Below are positions 1-5,303 of a stretch of DNA of 7,219 nt, piece by piece (position 1 is the first letter of the stretch; each line of letters opens with the position of its first letter). The translations under genes and the position numbers were made by a program. The notes beneath the pieces are model-generated. The model worked only from the letters and a program-made list of their open reading frames with translations. It searched no databases and was not told the origin of the DNA. Location: positions 1 to 7,219 of the forward strand of contig CAKRPJ010000075.1 in assembly GCA_934376955.1 (NCBI GenBank), read 5' to 3'. This DNA is from CAKRPJ01 sp934376955. Its GTDB lineage: Bacteria > Bacillota > Clostridia > Lachnospirales > Lachnospiraceae.

Positions 1-289
1 AAGGTTTGTATTTTATATTTGAACCTCTTCCCATATTCAAGGTGAAATTTTTGCACCTTGAAAGATTTTCCACTTCTACATCATTCAATTCAAACATAAA
101 ATCATCGCCTTCAAATTTGGCAATATTATTCTTAACCTACCTTTTAAAATTTTTGGTCTCATACCCATAAATTTCTGCCAAATCTGAATCAAGCATAACT
201 TTTTTCCCTCTGAATTCATAAAGCCGGTCCTTCATGTATTCTTCTGTAATTTCGATTACTGCAATTTCCTTCTTTTTATCATCTTCCAT
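1..289 (-). pseudogene. ORF6N-domain protein gene, interrupted by an amber codon and cut by the window edge
   Basis: The reading frame starts at ATG 289, preceded by a good AGGAAGG ribosome binding site. It encodes 50 residues ending in the ORF6N signature GKKVMLDSDLAEIYGYETK followed by NFKR, then meets TAG at 137-139. Without any frame change, translation resumes after the TAG as VKNNIAKFEGDDFMF and later SRCKNFTLNMGRG, both recognisable ORF6N continuation, and stays open to position 1. ORF6N domains usually carry a residue such as Gln or Ala at this spot (inference from the family), so a CAG to TAG change would explain the break. ORF6N proteins are phage- and mobile-element-borne DNA-binding regulators related to the KilA-N group; targets are mostly unknown. 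An ATG at 331, or a TTG-initiated extension there, lacks a comparable ribosome binding site. Ordinary TAG use as a stop in the neighbouring HTH gene argues against genome-wide recoding. A sequencing error is the main alternative. Confidence 0.8.
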
Positions 290-305
290 AAATTTCCTTC
301 CTTGT

Positions 306-332
306 TTTGCGGTCAAAAACTGTGACCGCAAA
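306..332. repeat. 10-bp inverted repeat in the leader of the ORF6N gene
   Basis: Arms TTTGCGGTCA (306-315) and TGACCGCAAA (323-332) are perfectly complementary and separated by 7 bases. The repeat lies 17-43 bases upstream of the chosen ORF6N start. It could be an operator or a leader hairpin. No T-run follows it on the minus strand, so it is not an obvious terminator. Confidence 0.6.
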
Positions 333-413
333 CATTTTCCGTTTCATATTTGTGTTACATAAAATCCACCGCAAAAATCGATACAATCATTTTTTTAGTG
401 CTGTGAAAATGCT

Positions 414-698
414 CTACTCATTATCATCTACTTTCCTCGCCTTGTCATAATAAGCCTTATATCGGTAAATCGTCCGCTCACTAACATTGTTCCGCTTCGC
501 AATTTCTACCATTGTCATGCCGCTCTCATACCCAACAATAAAATCATTATAAATTGCCATCCACTTGGCGTTATGTTTCTGACGACCGCTTAATTTACGA
601 TTTCTGTAATACTCCAATTCCTCCCGAAGTTCTGCATTCTCTTTTTCCAGCTCCTCAATTCTTTTTAATGCCTCTTCAAGTGTTACAGTTTTCTCCAT
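414..698 (-). CDS. Small coiled-coil plus helix-turn-helix protein (94 aa)
   Basis: This is a short DNA-binding protein of unrecognised specific function. Residues 5-33 are rich in heptad-spaced Leu, Glu and Lys (EALKRIEELEKENAELREEL) and should form a coiled coil for dimerisation. Residues about 38-50 are basic. Residues 60-82, with MTMVEIAKRNNVSERTIYRY, form a helix-turn-helix like that at the C-terminus of serine resolvases and transposases, but no catalytic domain is present. The start at 698 is preferred because GGAGG lies 8 bases upstream. An in-frame ATG at 713 has no ribosome binding site, and its own codons supply that GGAGG. It has its own promoter and is separated from RhuM by about 385 bases. 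Such small proteins in mobile elements commonly act as transcriptional regulators, which is inference here. The gene ends with a normal TAG stop. Confidence 0.8.
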   Translation of the reverse strand: MEKTVTLEEALKRIEELEKENAELREELEYYRNRKLSGRQKHNAKWMAIYNDFIVGYESGMTMVEIAKRNNVSERTIYRYKAYYDKARKVDDNE

Positions 699-737
699 TA
701 CCCTGTCCTCCATTCATGTCATTTTCGTTTTGTCTAT

Positions 738-766
738 ATTATAAATATCTGTGTTTCTTTAGTCAA
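738..766 (-). promoter_or_regulatory. Sigma-A-type promoter of the small HTH gene, with TGTCAT repeats around it
   Basis: On the minus strand TTGACT (761-766) and TATAAT (738-743) are separated by exactly 17 bases, close to consensus. It reads towards the HTH gene start at 698. The hexamer TGTCAT (+ strand) occurs twice just upstream of the -35 box (775-780 and 785-790, 10-bp spacing) and once in the 5' leader (717-722), so they are candidate operator half-sites. Confidence 0.75.
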
Positions 767-790
767 TCCGATTTTGTCATGTTGTGTCAT

Positions 791-989
791 TTTATACAAT
801 AGCTTTCATACAATCGATAATTCCGGTCCATATTTTAAAATCAGCGTTATCCATCCTGTAGTGTTAATTCCCCCTTGTAGACATGTTCTTACTTAGCTAT
901 ATCTGAGCAACAAAATAAGGCTTTCCGAGAGGCTCGTTATACCTTGCAACGATAGTCTTTCAGAAAGTCTTATAATTACTACACTCTAT
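791..989. other. Intergenic region between rlmD remnant and small HTH gene
   Basis: No convincing gene is present. A 20-codon minus-strand frame (ATG 852-854, stop at 792-794) has an AAGGGGG about 15 bases upstream of its ATG, too far for a confident start, and its product is not recognisable. The main content is the hairpin annotated separately at 915-973. Confidence 0.5.
915..973 (+). repeat. 59-nt long imperfect hairpin
   Basis: ATAAGGCTTTC (915-925) pairs with GAAAGTCTTAT (963-973), and pairing continues inwards to a CGTT/AACG stem around a 9-base loop. Three positions (920/968, 929/959, 932/956) are G-T as read on the + strand, so they would be G-U pairs in + strand RNA but A-C mismatches in minus-strand RNA. 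No T-run follows on the + strand. On the minus strand the tail is TTTTGTTG, which could still give a weak terminator for the RhuM transcript. It could be a structured RNA, a terminator, or a fold-back DNA element. Confidence 0.55.
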
Positions 990-1082
990 TTACTTGTTAG
1001 GGTTCACCTTTGACATCAGTCCCACCGTCTCCACATGGCACGATACGTCCTGATTGATGTCAGTTTTGGGGAACCCATACTG
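990..1082 (-). pseudogene. Probable 3'-end remnant of an rlmD/rumA 23S rRNA uracil-methyltransferase gene
   Basis: Immediately after the RhuM stop codon, in the same frame, 30 open codons run to a TAA at 990-992. The last residues are DVSCHVETVGLMSKVNPNK. The H-V-E-T-V-x-L-M pattern close to a terminus matches what I know of the C-terminus of RlmD/RumA-type methyltransferases in Clostridia. There is no start codon with a ribosome binding site, so the segment is a remnant, not a gene. The 3' end of rumA/rlmD is an established integration site for some conjugative elements, so this may mark an attachment site or old junction. The family match rests on a short motif and was made by eye. Chance open frame, or a native RhuM tail beyond the TAG, are the alternatives. 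Confidence 0.45.
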
Positions 1083-2117
1083 CTACTTCTTCGCATTCTC
1101 TTCCAGTTCCAGCATATACTTATCAAAATCAGACATAAATAATCTGTCCTGAATGACACGATATTTTTCAAATTCTGTCTCAGCATGAAGCTTTGCAATT
1201 TCTGCGGACACCTTGCCTGCATCCTGTAAAATGCCATAATCAAACATTTCGATGAAGCTGTTGAGTCTTTTCTCCCAATCCTGCATCGTAAGCGGAATAT
1301 GCCGTAATGTCATGTTTTCCGCGAAATCCAGGTATGCAGTAACCATACGGTTTAACTGCTTCATTTCATCCTGACTCAGATAATTCTTCGCAACTGTAAC
1401 ATCGCTTTTCTTAATCTTTCCATCAGGTGCATCTGCCCAGGTGGTTAATCCCATGTACTCTTTTGTGTGATCCGCTCTTTCCACGATCAGCTCCGCCGCC
1501 GTATGTCCATGAACGGCATAATGCATTTTATTCTGAACAGTCGCATAGAATCTTCTCGTCGTTGCAGCATTTTTATCATAATCAATGGCTGTCGCATACA
1601 GGTCAGTGATCTTCTGATAAAACTTTCTTTCGCTGGCACGGATCTCACGGATGCGCTCTAACTGCTCGTCGAAATACTTCTCTGTCAGATACGTTCCTCG
1701 TTTCAGCCGTTCATCATCCATCACCCAGCCTTTGATGGTGTAGTCCTTGGCGATCTGGTTTACCCATTTACGAAACTGTACGGCACGCTCGGAATTGACC
1801 TTGAAGCCTACGGCAATGATCATCTCCAGGGAATAGTGATTTGTATTGTAGCTTTTTCCATCAAGCGCAGTTATTCGAAATTTTCGAATAACTGAATCCT
1901 CCTGTAACTCACTGTCCTCGAATATCTTTTTAATATGATAATTGATTGTATTTGTTCCTACATCATACAATGTGGCCATCATCTTCTGTGTCAGCCATAT
2001 ATTTTCATCCTCGTAGCGCATTTCAATGCTGTCCTGCTGGTCGCCAACAGAGGCAACATAGGTTAAGTATTCCGCTGCACTTGAGCGGATGGTTATTTCC
2101 TGTTTTTTCTTTGCCAA
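1083..2117 (-). CDS. rhuM: RhuM-family protein (344 aa)
   Basis: This is a full-length member of the virulence RhuM family, named after a Salmonella SPI-3 gene; its biochemical role is not established. Homologues sit in prophages, islands and type I restriction loci. Residues 37-66 (DENIWLTQKMMATLYDV onward) resemble the winged-helix/ORF6N-like N-terminus. Residues 97-140 contain the conserved LEMIIAVGFKVNSERAVQFRKW and KGWVMDDERLK blocks. Residues 200-245 carry the family HGHTAAELI and MGLTTW motifs. The C-terminus ends SDFDKYMLELEENAKK, as expected for a complete protein. The start is taken as TTG at 2117: AGGTG lies 6 bases upstream and the product then begins MAKKKQEITIRSSAAEYL. A GTG at 2126 is the alternative but overlaps that ribosome binding site. 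RhuM begins 53 bases after the ATPase stop with no terminator between, suggesting co-transcription. A 27-bp palindrome lies within codons 75-84. Confidence 0.88.
   Translation of the reverse strand: MAKKKQEITIRSSAAEYLTYVASVGDQQDSIEMRYEDENIWLTQKMMATLYDVGTNTINYHIKKIFEDSELQEDSVIRKFRITALDGKSYNTNHYSLEMIIAVGFKVNSERAVQFRKWVNQIAKDYTIKGWVMDDERLKRGTYLTEKYFDEQLERIREIRASERKFYQKITDLYATAIDYDKNAATTRRFYATVQNKMHYAVHGHTAAELIVERADHTKEYMGLTTWADAPDGKIKKSDVTVAKNYLSQDEMKQLNRMVTAYLDFAENMTLRHIPLTMQDWEKRLNSFIEMFDYGILQDAGKVSAEIAKLHAETEFEKYRVIQDRLFMSDFDKYMLELEENAKK
1868..1894. repeat. 27-bp near-perfect palindrome inside rhuM
   Basis: Arms CAGTTATTCGAAA and TTTCGAATAACTG are perfectly complementary around a single central base. 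The palindrome encodes the conserved segment SVIRKFRITA of RhuM and uses the CGA arginine codon twice. It may be a protein-binding site within the gene or a by-product of the amino-acid motif. Confidence 0.8.
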
Positions 2118-2170
2118 ATAAAGCACCTGCCTTTTATTTTGTTAATATATCCAATAGCGATGTTTGTTGG

Positions 2171-3445
2171 TTAGAACAGTTCTACCCGACCAAGCAGCAG
2201 GTCTATCAGATTGCAATGGAAAATTCCGTTGTCATCATAGAAATTGTGAGGAATATCTAGGCGAACAATGATTTTTTTGAAAAAATCCTTTGTCAGTATC
2301 AATGATACAAGTTCAGAGGATTCCTTTTTATCTGTATCCACCCGGAAAGCTGACTGGATATAGATTTTTTTATCTGCATCATTGACAACGAAGTCGATTT
2401 CTTTTTGCACATTTGCACCGCCGGTTCGATCCGTTACAACACCAACATCAACGGAATATCCTCTACGCAGAAGTTCGTTATAGATGATGTTTTCCATAAT
2501 GCGCGCGGGATCGTATTGACGGTAGTTCAACCTGGCATTACGAAGACCAATATCCGTGTAGTAGTATTTGTTTGGATATTTGAAATAGGTCTTTCCTTTC
2601 ACATCATAGCGCTTTACCACCGAAATGAGGAACGAATCAATGATGTGCTGCACATAATTGGAAACCAGAGTGGAGTTAACCTTTTCGTTCTTCATACTGG
2701 TCAGCGCATTGGCAATATTCGCAGGATTGGTCAGAGAGCTAATCTGTGAAGCGAGAAAATCCAGAATGTCATTCAGAATATCCTCACGCTCGATACCGTT
2801 GCGCTCTACAATATCTTTCACATACAATTCGCTGTAGAGGGAGGAAAGGTAATCCTTTTTGTCTTTCTCATCTGTCAGCGACAAGAGGCGTGGCATACCG
2901 CCGTAAAGCATATAGGTATCCAGAGCCTTTCGCTCATCACCGCCTACATAAGAGTAGAACTCCTCAAAGGACAGTGGGAACACATGAATTTGAGCAGCAC
3001 GGCCACGGAACTCTGTAGCGATGTCCTTAGACAATCCTTTCGAGTTACTGCCGGTCACATATACATCCAAATTCTTATATGCCTTAAGTTCATTCAGCAT
3101 ATCATAGATGGAAACCTCGATGCCGCCATTTTCTTTATCGATCACTTTTGTGGTAAATTGAGCCTCATCAATGAAAAGGTAGAACTTCTCATCTTTCTTT
3201 CCGGAAACAAGTTCCTCAATATATTCGCAAAGAGAGATTGGATTTCTGAACTTATAGTAACGTCTCTGGTCCAATTCGATTTTTATGATATGGTCTTCCT
3301 GAACTCCCTGCGATAAAAGGTACTCATAGAACAGGTCAAACAGCAGCACCGACTTTCCGCAGCGACGGATGCCGGTGATTACTTTTACCTCGCCGTTCCA
3401 CATATGATGAATCATACGATTCAAATAAAAATCTCGTTTAATCAT
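2171..3445 (-). CDS. AAA_14/DUF4143-family ATPase (424 aa)
   Basis: This belongs to the widespread ATP-binding family with an N-terminal AAA domain and a C-terminal DUF4143 domain; its cellular role is not established. Residues 25-32 are the Walker A motif GIRRCGKS, residues 89-96 the Walker B motif YLFIDEAQ, residues 131-134 (TGSN) a sensor-like motif, and 147-149 (RGR) a plausible arginine finger. The C-terminal part has the restriction-endonuclease-like pattern of DUF4143: Glu in YNELLRRGY (about 322-330), EIDFVV (349-354) and IYIQ (361-364). The usual Glu/Gln-x-Lys is not clear, so nuclease activity cannot be claimed. The length fits the family and no frameshift is seen. The ATG at 3445 is chosen because GAGG lies 8 bases upstream; GTG at 3454 overlaps this site. 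The gene has its own promoter flanked by two dyads and is followed by RhuM after 53 bases, probably in one transcript. Confidence 0.9.
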   Translation of the reverse strand: MIKRDFYLNRMIHHMWNGEVKVITGIRRCGKSVLLFDLFYEYLLSQGVQEDHIIKIELDQRRYYKFRNPISLCEYIEELVSGKKDEKFYLFIDEAQFTTKVIDKENGGIEVSIYDMLNELKAYKNLDVYVTGSNSKGLSKDIATEFRGRAAQIHVFPLSFEEFYSYVGGDERKALDTYMLYGGMPRLLSLTDEKDKKDYLSSLYSELYVKDIVERNGIEREDILNDILDFLASQISSLTNPANIANALTSMKNEKVNSTLVSNYVQHIIDSFLISVVKRYDVKGKTYFKYPNKYYYTDIGLRNARLNYRQYDPARIMENIIYNELLRRGYSVDVGVVTDRTGGANVQKEIDFVVNDADKKIYIQSAFRVDTDKKESSELVSLILTKDFFKKIIVRLDIPHNFYDDNGIFHCNLIDLLLGRVELF

Positions 3446-3464
3446 TACACTCACCTCGAACTTT

Positions 3465-3479
3465 CGACATTTGCGTCGC
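3465..3479. promoter_or_regulatory. Operator-like dyad, copy 1 (downstream of the -10 box)
   Basis: CGACATTTGCGTCGC contains the dyad CGAC-N6-GTCG. An identical 15-bp copy lies 87 bp away on the other side of the promoter. This copy lies in the 5' leader of the ATPase transcript just past the -10 box, where a bound protein would block transcription. Confidence 0.6.
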
Positions 3480-3492
3480 TACTTTTATGTAT

Positions 3493-3521
3493 AGTATGCC
3501 ACAAGTTTCTCGAATTATCAA
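3493..3521 (-). promoter_or_regulatory. Candidate promoter of the ATPase-rhuM unit
   Basis: On the minus strand TTGATA (3516-3521) is followed after 17 bases by CATACT (3493-3498), a reasonable sigma-A promoter. It points at the ATPase start at 3445, about 40 bases downstream of the expected transcription start. An overlapping TATACAT could serve as an alternative -10. Confidence 0.6.
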
Positions 3522-3551
3522 TAGTGCTGCAGAAAGTTCATGATAAGGTTA

Positions 3552-3566
3552 CGACATTTGCGTCGC
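3552..3566. promoter_or_regulatory. Operator-like dyad, copy 2 (upstream of the -35 box)
   Basis: This is a second perfect copy of CGACATTTGCGTCGC in the same orientation, 30 bases upstream of the -35 box. With copy 1 it brackets the promoter, as looping repressor sites do. A further inverted pair, GAACTTTC (3458-3465) and GAAAGTTC (3532-3539), lies beside the two copies. Confidence 0.6.
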
Positions 3567-3618
3567 AAGTACAAGGTGCGAGTGTTAGATTCTATTATGG
3601 ATTGTTGTAGCAAAGCTT

Positions 3619-4386
3619 TTAATCCTCCTGTGCAATAGCTGGTAATATGCCCTCATTCTTCAGAAGGTCATAAAGGAAAAGTCTGCCCTTCTGCGTCCAA
3701 TAGGTATGCATCACACTTCTGTTATCGTTGATTGCATATGTACGGGACTGTGTATATCCGCACTCTGCATACTGCTGATATAAGAGCCATGTCTTTCTAA
3801 ACTTGTACTGAACTCCCAGTTCGTGAAGCAGTTCGTTAAACTTACGGCCGCTCATGCCGTAGTCCTTTGCAATCTGTGTAACAGGAACGGTGTTTTTGTT
3901 CTGTAAAATCAAATCGTAATAACTTGCCTTTGGCTGCATCTCTGCAATCTGCTGACGCTGAATTAGTGTCTGGCATTCAAGCTGTTTTCTTCTCTCACGC
4001 TCTTCCTTAAGCTGTGTAAGTGCTGCAATCGCAAGATCAGGATTCTCCAAAATCTCATCGATGGCATACATTCCATGCTTACGGATAGCCGGAAGAACCT
4101 CTGCCGTTACCCAATGTTTGAACTTCTTCGCATTAGGCATCTTGCTTGAAAGGATAAGACTGTAAAGACCTGACTCATTGATAATGATGGTTTCCTTATC
4201 CTGGTTACCATCAAAGATCATGACTTTATGTCTGTCCTCTTCATCTACATGACGGTTAATATCTCGACTACCGTTTTGGTATCCGAGGATGTCAGCTACA
4301 TCCTTACCGACAAACAGAACCTCACCGTTTACAGTTGCTGTTCTTACAGAGCCAAACTCTGTGCTGTTAAATACTCGTAATTCCAT
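3619..4386 (-). CDS. Phage antirepressor, Bro-N plus KilAC (255 aa)
   Basis: Residues 1-106 form a Bro-N (BRO family) domain, with the hallmark GEVLFVGKDVADILGY (21-36) and the block INESGLYSLILSSKMPNAKK (69-88) followed by HWVTAEVLPAIRKHG. Residues 120-150 are a charged, helical linker. Residues 150-250 form a KilAC/ANT domain, with KASYYDLIL, VTQIAKDYGMSGRKFNELL and WTQKGRLFLYDLL. Proteins of this layout act in phages and integrative elements as antirepressors, countering a repressor or binding DNA directly; the target here is unknown. The start at 4386 has an AAGGAGGT ribosome binding site 7 bases upstream; an in-frame start at 4404 has none as good. The gene follows the sigma-like gene after 72 bases and could be co-transcribed with it. 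Length and domains look complete. Confidence 0.93.
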   Translation of the reverse strand: MELRVFNSTEFGSVRTATVNGEVLFVGKDVADILGYQNGSRDINRHVDEEDRHKVMIFDGNQDKETIIINESGLYSLILSSKMPNAKKFKHWVTAEVLPAIRKHGMYAIDEILENPDLAIAALTQLKEERERRKQLECQTLIQRQQIAEMQPKASYYDLILQNKNTVPVTQIAKDYGMSGRKFNELLHELGVQYKFRKTWLLYQQYAECGYTQSRTYAINDNRSVMHTYWTQKGRLFLYDLLKNEGILPAIAQED

Positions 4387-4393
4387 ACGAATT

Positions 4394-4434
4394 ACCTCCT
4401 TCAAAATGAAAATTCTTTGGAGGTGTCGCCCTCC
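4394..4434 (-). promoter_or_regulatory. Leader able to hide the antirepressor ribosome binding site
   Basis: Read on the minus strand, the order is GGAGG (4434-4430), ACCTCC (4424-4419) and GGAGGT (4399-4394), the last being the ribosome binding site. The middle ACCTCC can pair either with the first copy or with the ribosome binding site, so the two folds exclude each other. A short T-rich stretch after the first hairpin is too weak for a sure terminator. Confidence 0.4.
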
Positions 4435-4458
4435 TACCCGGTAGCCTTGGGAGAAGGG

Positions 4459-4974
4459 TTAAAAGGACGTTTTTGAAAAAACTTTTTTTAATTTGTTGAT
4501 TGCACGTCTGTAACGATGACTGACATTATTGGCATCATCATCGATTGATGCTGCATACTCACCAACGGTCATACCATCAAGAACGATTGCAATAACCATC
4601 TCTGCTGCATCCGGCTTTAAGATGCTTCTTAGGTAATCACAGTAATGCTCGTACTGAAGCTGATTGTCTACTTCATCAATGAAACTGATTAAGGCTGACT
4701 TATCAGCAGCTCTGTGCATGATTGCCTCTTCGGTGTTAACCTCACCTGTTCCATCCTTGCTCTTCATGTAAGCATTACCGGTATGACGGTCATGCTTGTG
4801 CCAGCTGTTGTAATCGGGTCTGTTAAATCTCTCTTCGATTACATCTTGGATTCTCTTTTCGTAGTCTTCCTGACTTTCTTCTTCTGAAATGGAGATATTA
4901 AGCCATCTCTCCAATTCCACGTTTTCGACCTCAAGGGTCTGATACTCATTCTCATAACGAATCTTCAGTTTCAT
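4459..4974 (-). CDS. Sigma-70-like factor of Tn1549/Tn916-type elements (171 aa)
   Basis: The protein begins MKLKIRYENEYQTLEVENVE, a start I recognise from sigma-factor-like proteins of Tn1549- and Tn916-type conjugative elements. Residues 48-64 contain the conserved ERFNRPDYNSWHKHDRH. Residues 100-125 are a helical region. Residues 132-166, LDGMTVGEYAASI then NNVSHRYRRAINKLKK, form a sigma region 4-like helix-turn-helix that would contact a -35 box. No clear region 2 is visible, so it may be a regulator, not a true sigma factor. The start at 4974 is chosen on the conserved N-terminus and AGGA 5 bases upstream. The frame is open to an ATG at 5076, but that extension runs through the attenuator stem and has no ribosome binding site. 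Expression is probably governed by that leader. The antirepressor gene lies 72 bases downstream. Confidence 0.85.
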   Translation of the reverse strand: MKLKIRYENEYQTLEVENVELERWLNISISEEESQEDYEKRIQDVIEERFNRPDYNSWHKHDRHTGNAYMKSKDGTGEVNTEEAIMHRAADKSALISFIDEVDNQLQYEHYCDYLRSILKPDAAEMVIAIVLDGMTVGEYAASIDDDANNVSHRYRRAINKLKKVFSKTSF

Positions 4975-5025
4975 ATGTTCCTGCCTTTCTGCCTGGTTCT
5001 TGCAGAAGGGCATAGGAAACAAACA

Positions 5026-5098
5026 GGGTCGGTGCTTATAGAAGTACCGACCCATGAATTGCTTGAAAAAGAGCATAAGGAAATAAGGGTACTTCTAT
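5026..5098 (-). promoter_or_regulatory. Attenuator-like terminator/antiterminator leader of the sigma-like gene
   Basis: In minus-strand order there are three segments. Segment 1 is ATAGAAGTACC (5098-5088). Segment 2 is GGGTCGGTACTTCTAT (5053-5038). Segment 3 is AAGCACCGACCC (5037-5026), followed by TGTTTGTTT. Segments 2 and 3 form a terminator-like hairpin with a T-rich tail. Segment 1 pairs over 11 perfect bases with part of segment 2 and would disrupt it. A frame starting at ATG 5076 (MLFFKQFMGRYFYKHRPCL) runs through the switch, but lacks an obvious ribosome binding site. Tn916 uses transcriptional attenuation upstream of tet(M), so this mode of control has precedent in related elements. 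Confidence 0.55.
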
Positions 5099-5107
5099 CG
5101 CACCTTT

Positions 5108-5123
5108 CACAGGTTACCCTGTG
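5108..5123. repeat. Short hairpin in the sigma-gene leader
   Basis: CACAGG (5108-5113) and CCTGTG (5118-5123) flank a four-base loop. It lies just upstream of antiterminator segment 1 on the minus strand and may be part of the same leader structure. Confidence 0.5.
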
Positions 5124-5195
5124 ATTGATGCCGATATCTGTATCCCAATGCCCTTATAGCTAATCAGGCCTTGTGATATTATTTTTTAAGTGCCT

Positions 5196-5251
5196 CTGGC
5201 ACTGAGATGGATACGCATTTCTGTGTACTCATCTCAGTGTCAGGTGTTTTT
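5196..5251 (+). terminator. Hairpin with T-tail, + strand terminator-like
   Basis: CTGGCACTGAGATG (5196-5209) pairs with CATCTCAGTGTCAG (5230-5243) over 14 positions, one a G-T, around a 20-base loop. On the + strand it is followed by GTGTTTTTATTT, giving a plausible terminator. A smaller competing hairpin, GTGCC/GGCAC at 5190-5202, overlaps it. No + strand gene precedes it in the window, so it may instead be a leader fold of the minus-strand transcript or a relic of lost cargo. Confidence 0.5.
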
Positions 5252-5257
5252 ATTTAT

Positions 5258-5267
5258 AGTGTACACT
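5258..5267. repeat. 10-bp perfect palindrome next to a TATAAA
   Basis: AGTGTACACT is self-complementary and overlaps by one base a minus-strand TATAAA (5253-5258), which could be a -10 box reading into the leader. No credible -35 box is found at 16-18 bases, so the promoter is not called. Confidence 0.35.
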
Positions 5268-5303
5268 GGAAATTTTTCTCGTGATGGACACGCCATGTCC
5301 GCT

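Noticed and set aside
137..139. Genome-wide reassignment of TAG to glutamine
   Set aside because: The small HTH gene and rhuM both end naturally at TAG, and the HTH frame meets another stop soon after, so TAG acts as a stop here.
792..854. Twenty-codon frame on the minus strand after an AAGGGGG
   Set aside because: The purine-rich site is about 15 bases from the ATG and the peptide is unrecognised, so a gene cannot be supported.
915..973. Integron attC site
   Set aside because: The fold and size are suggestive, but no matching pair of core sites (RYYYAAC and GTTRRRY) flanks it and no integrase or cassette is present.
1016..1243. A 75-codon minus-strand frame overlapping the 3' end of rhuM
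   Set aside because: It is out of frame with RhuM, its product has no family features, and it overlaps the well-conserved RhuM C-terminus.
2405..3316. Several + strand open frames opposite the ATPase gene
   Set aside because: They lie antisense to a full-length, motif-rich ATPase, have no recognisable domains and lack ribosome binding sites; they are shadows of its codon usage.
3455..3618. CRISPR-like repeats, because of the repeated 15-mer
   Set aside because: There are only two copies, 87 bases apart, flanking a promoter; no array or cas gene is present.
4975..5076. Extending the sigma-like protein to the ATG at 5076
   Set aside because: The extension has no ribosome binding site, passes through the attenuator stem, and the family N-terminus is MKLKIRYENEYQTL, which starts at 4974. 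It is kept only as a possible leader peptide.
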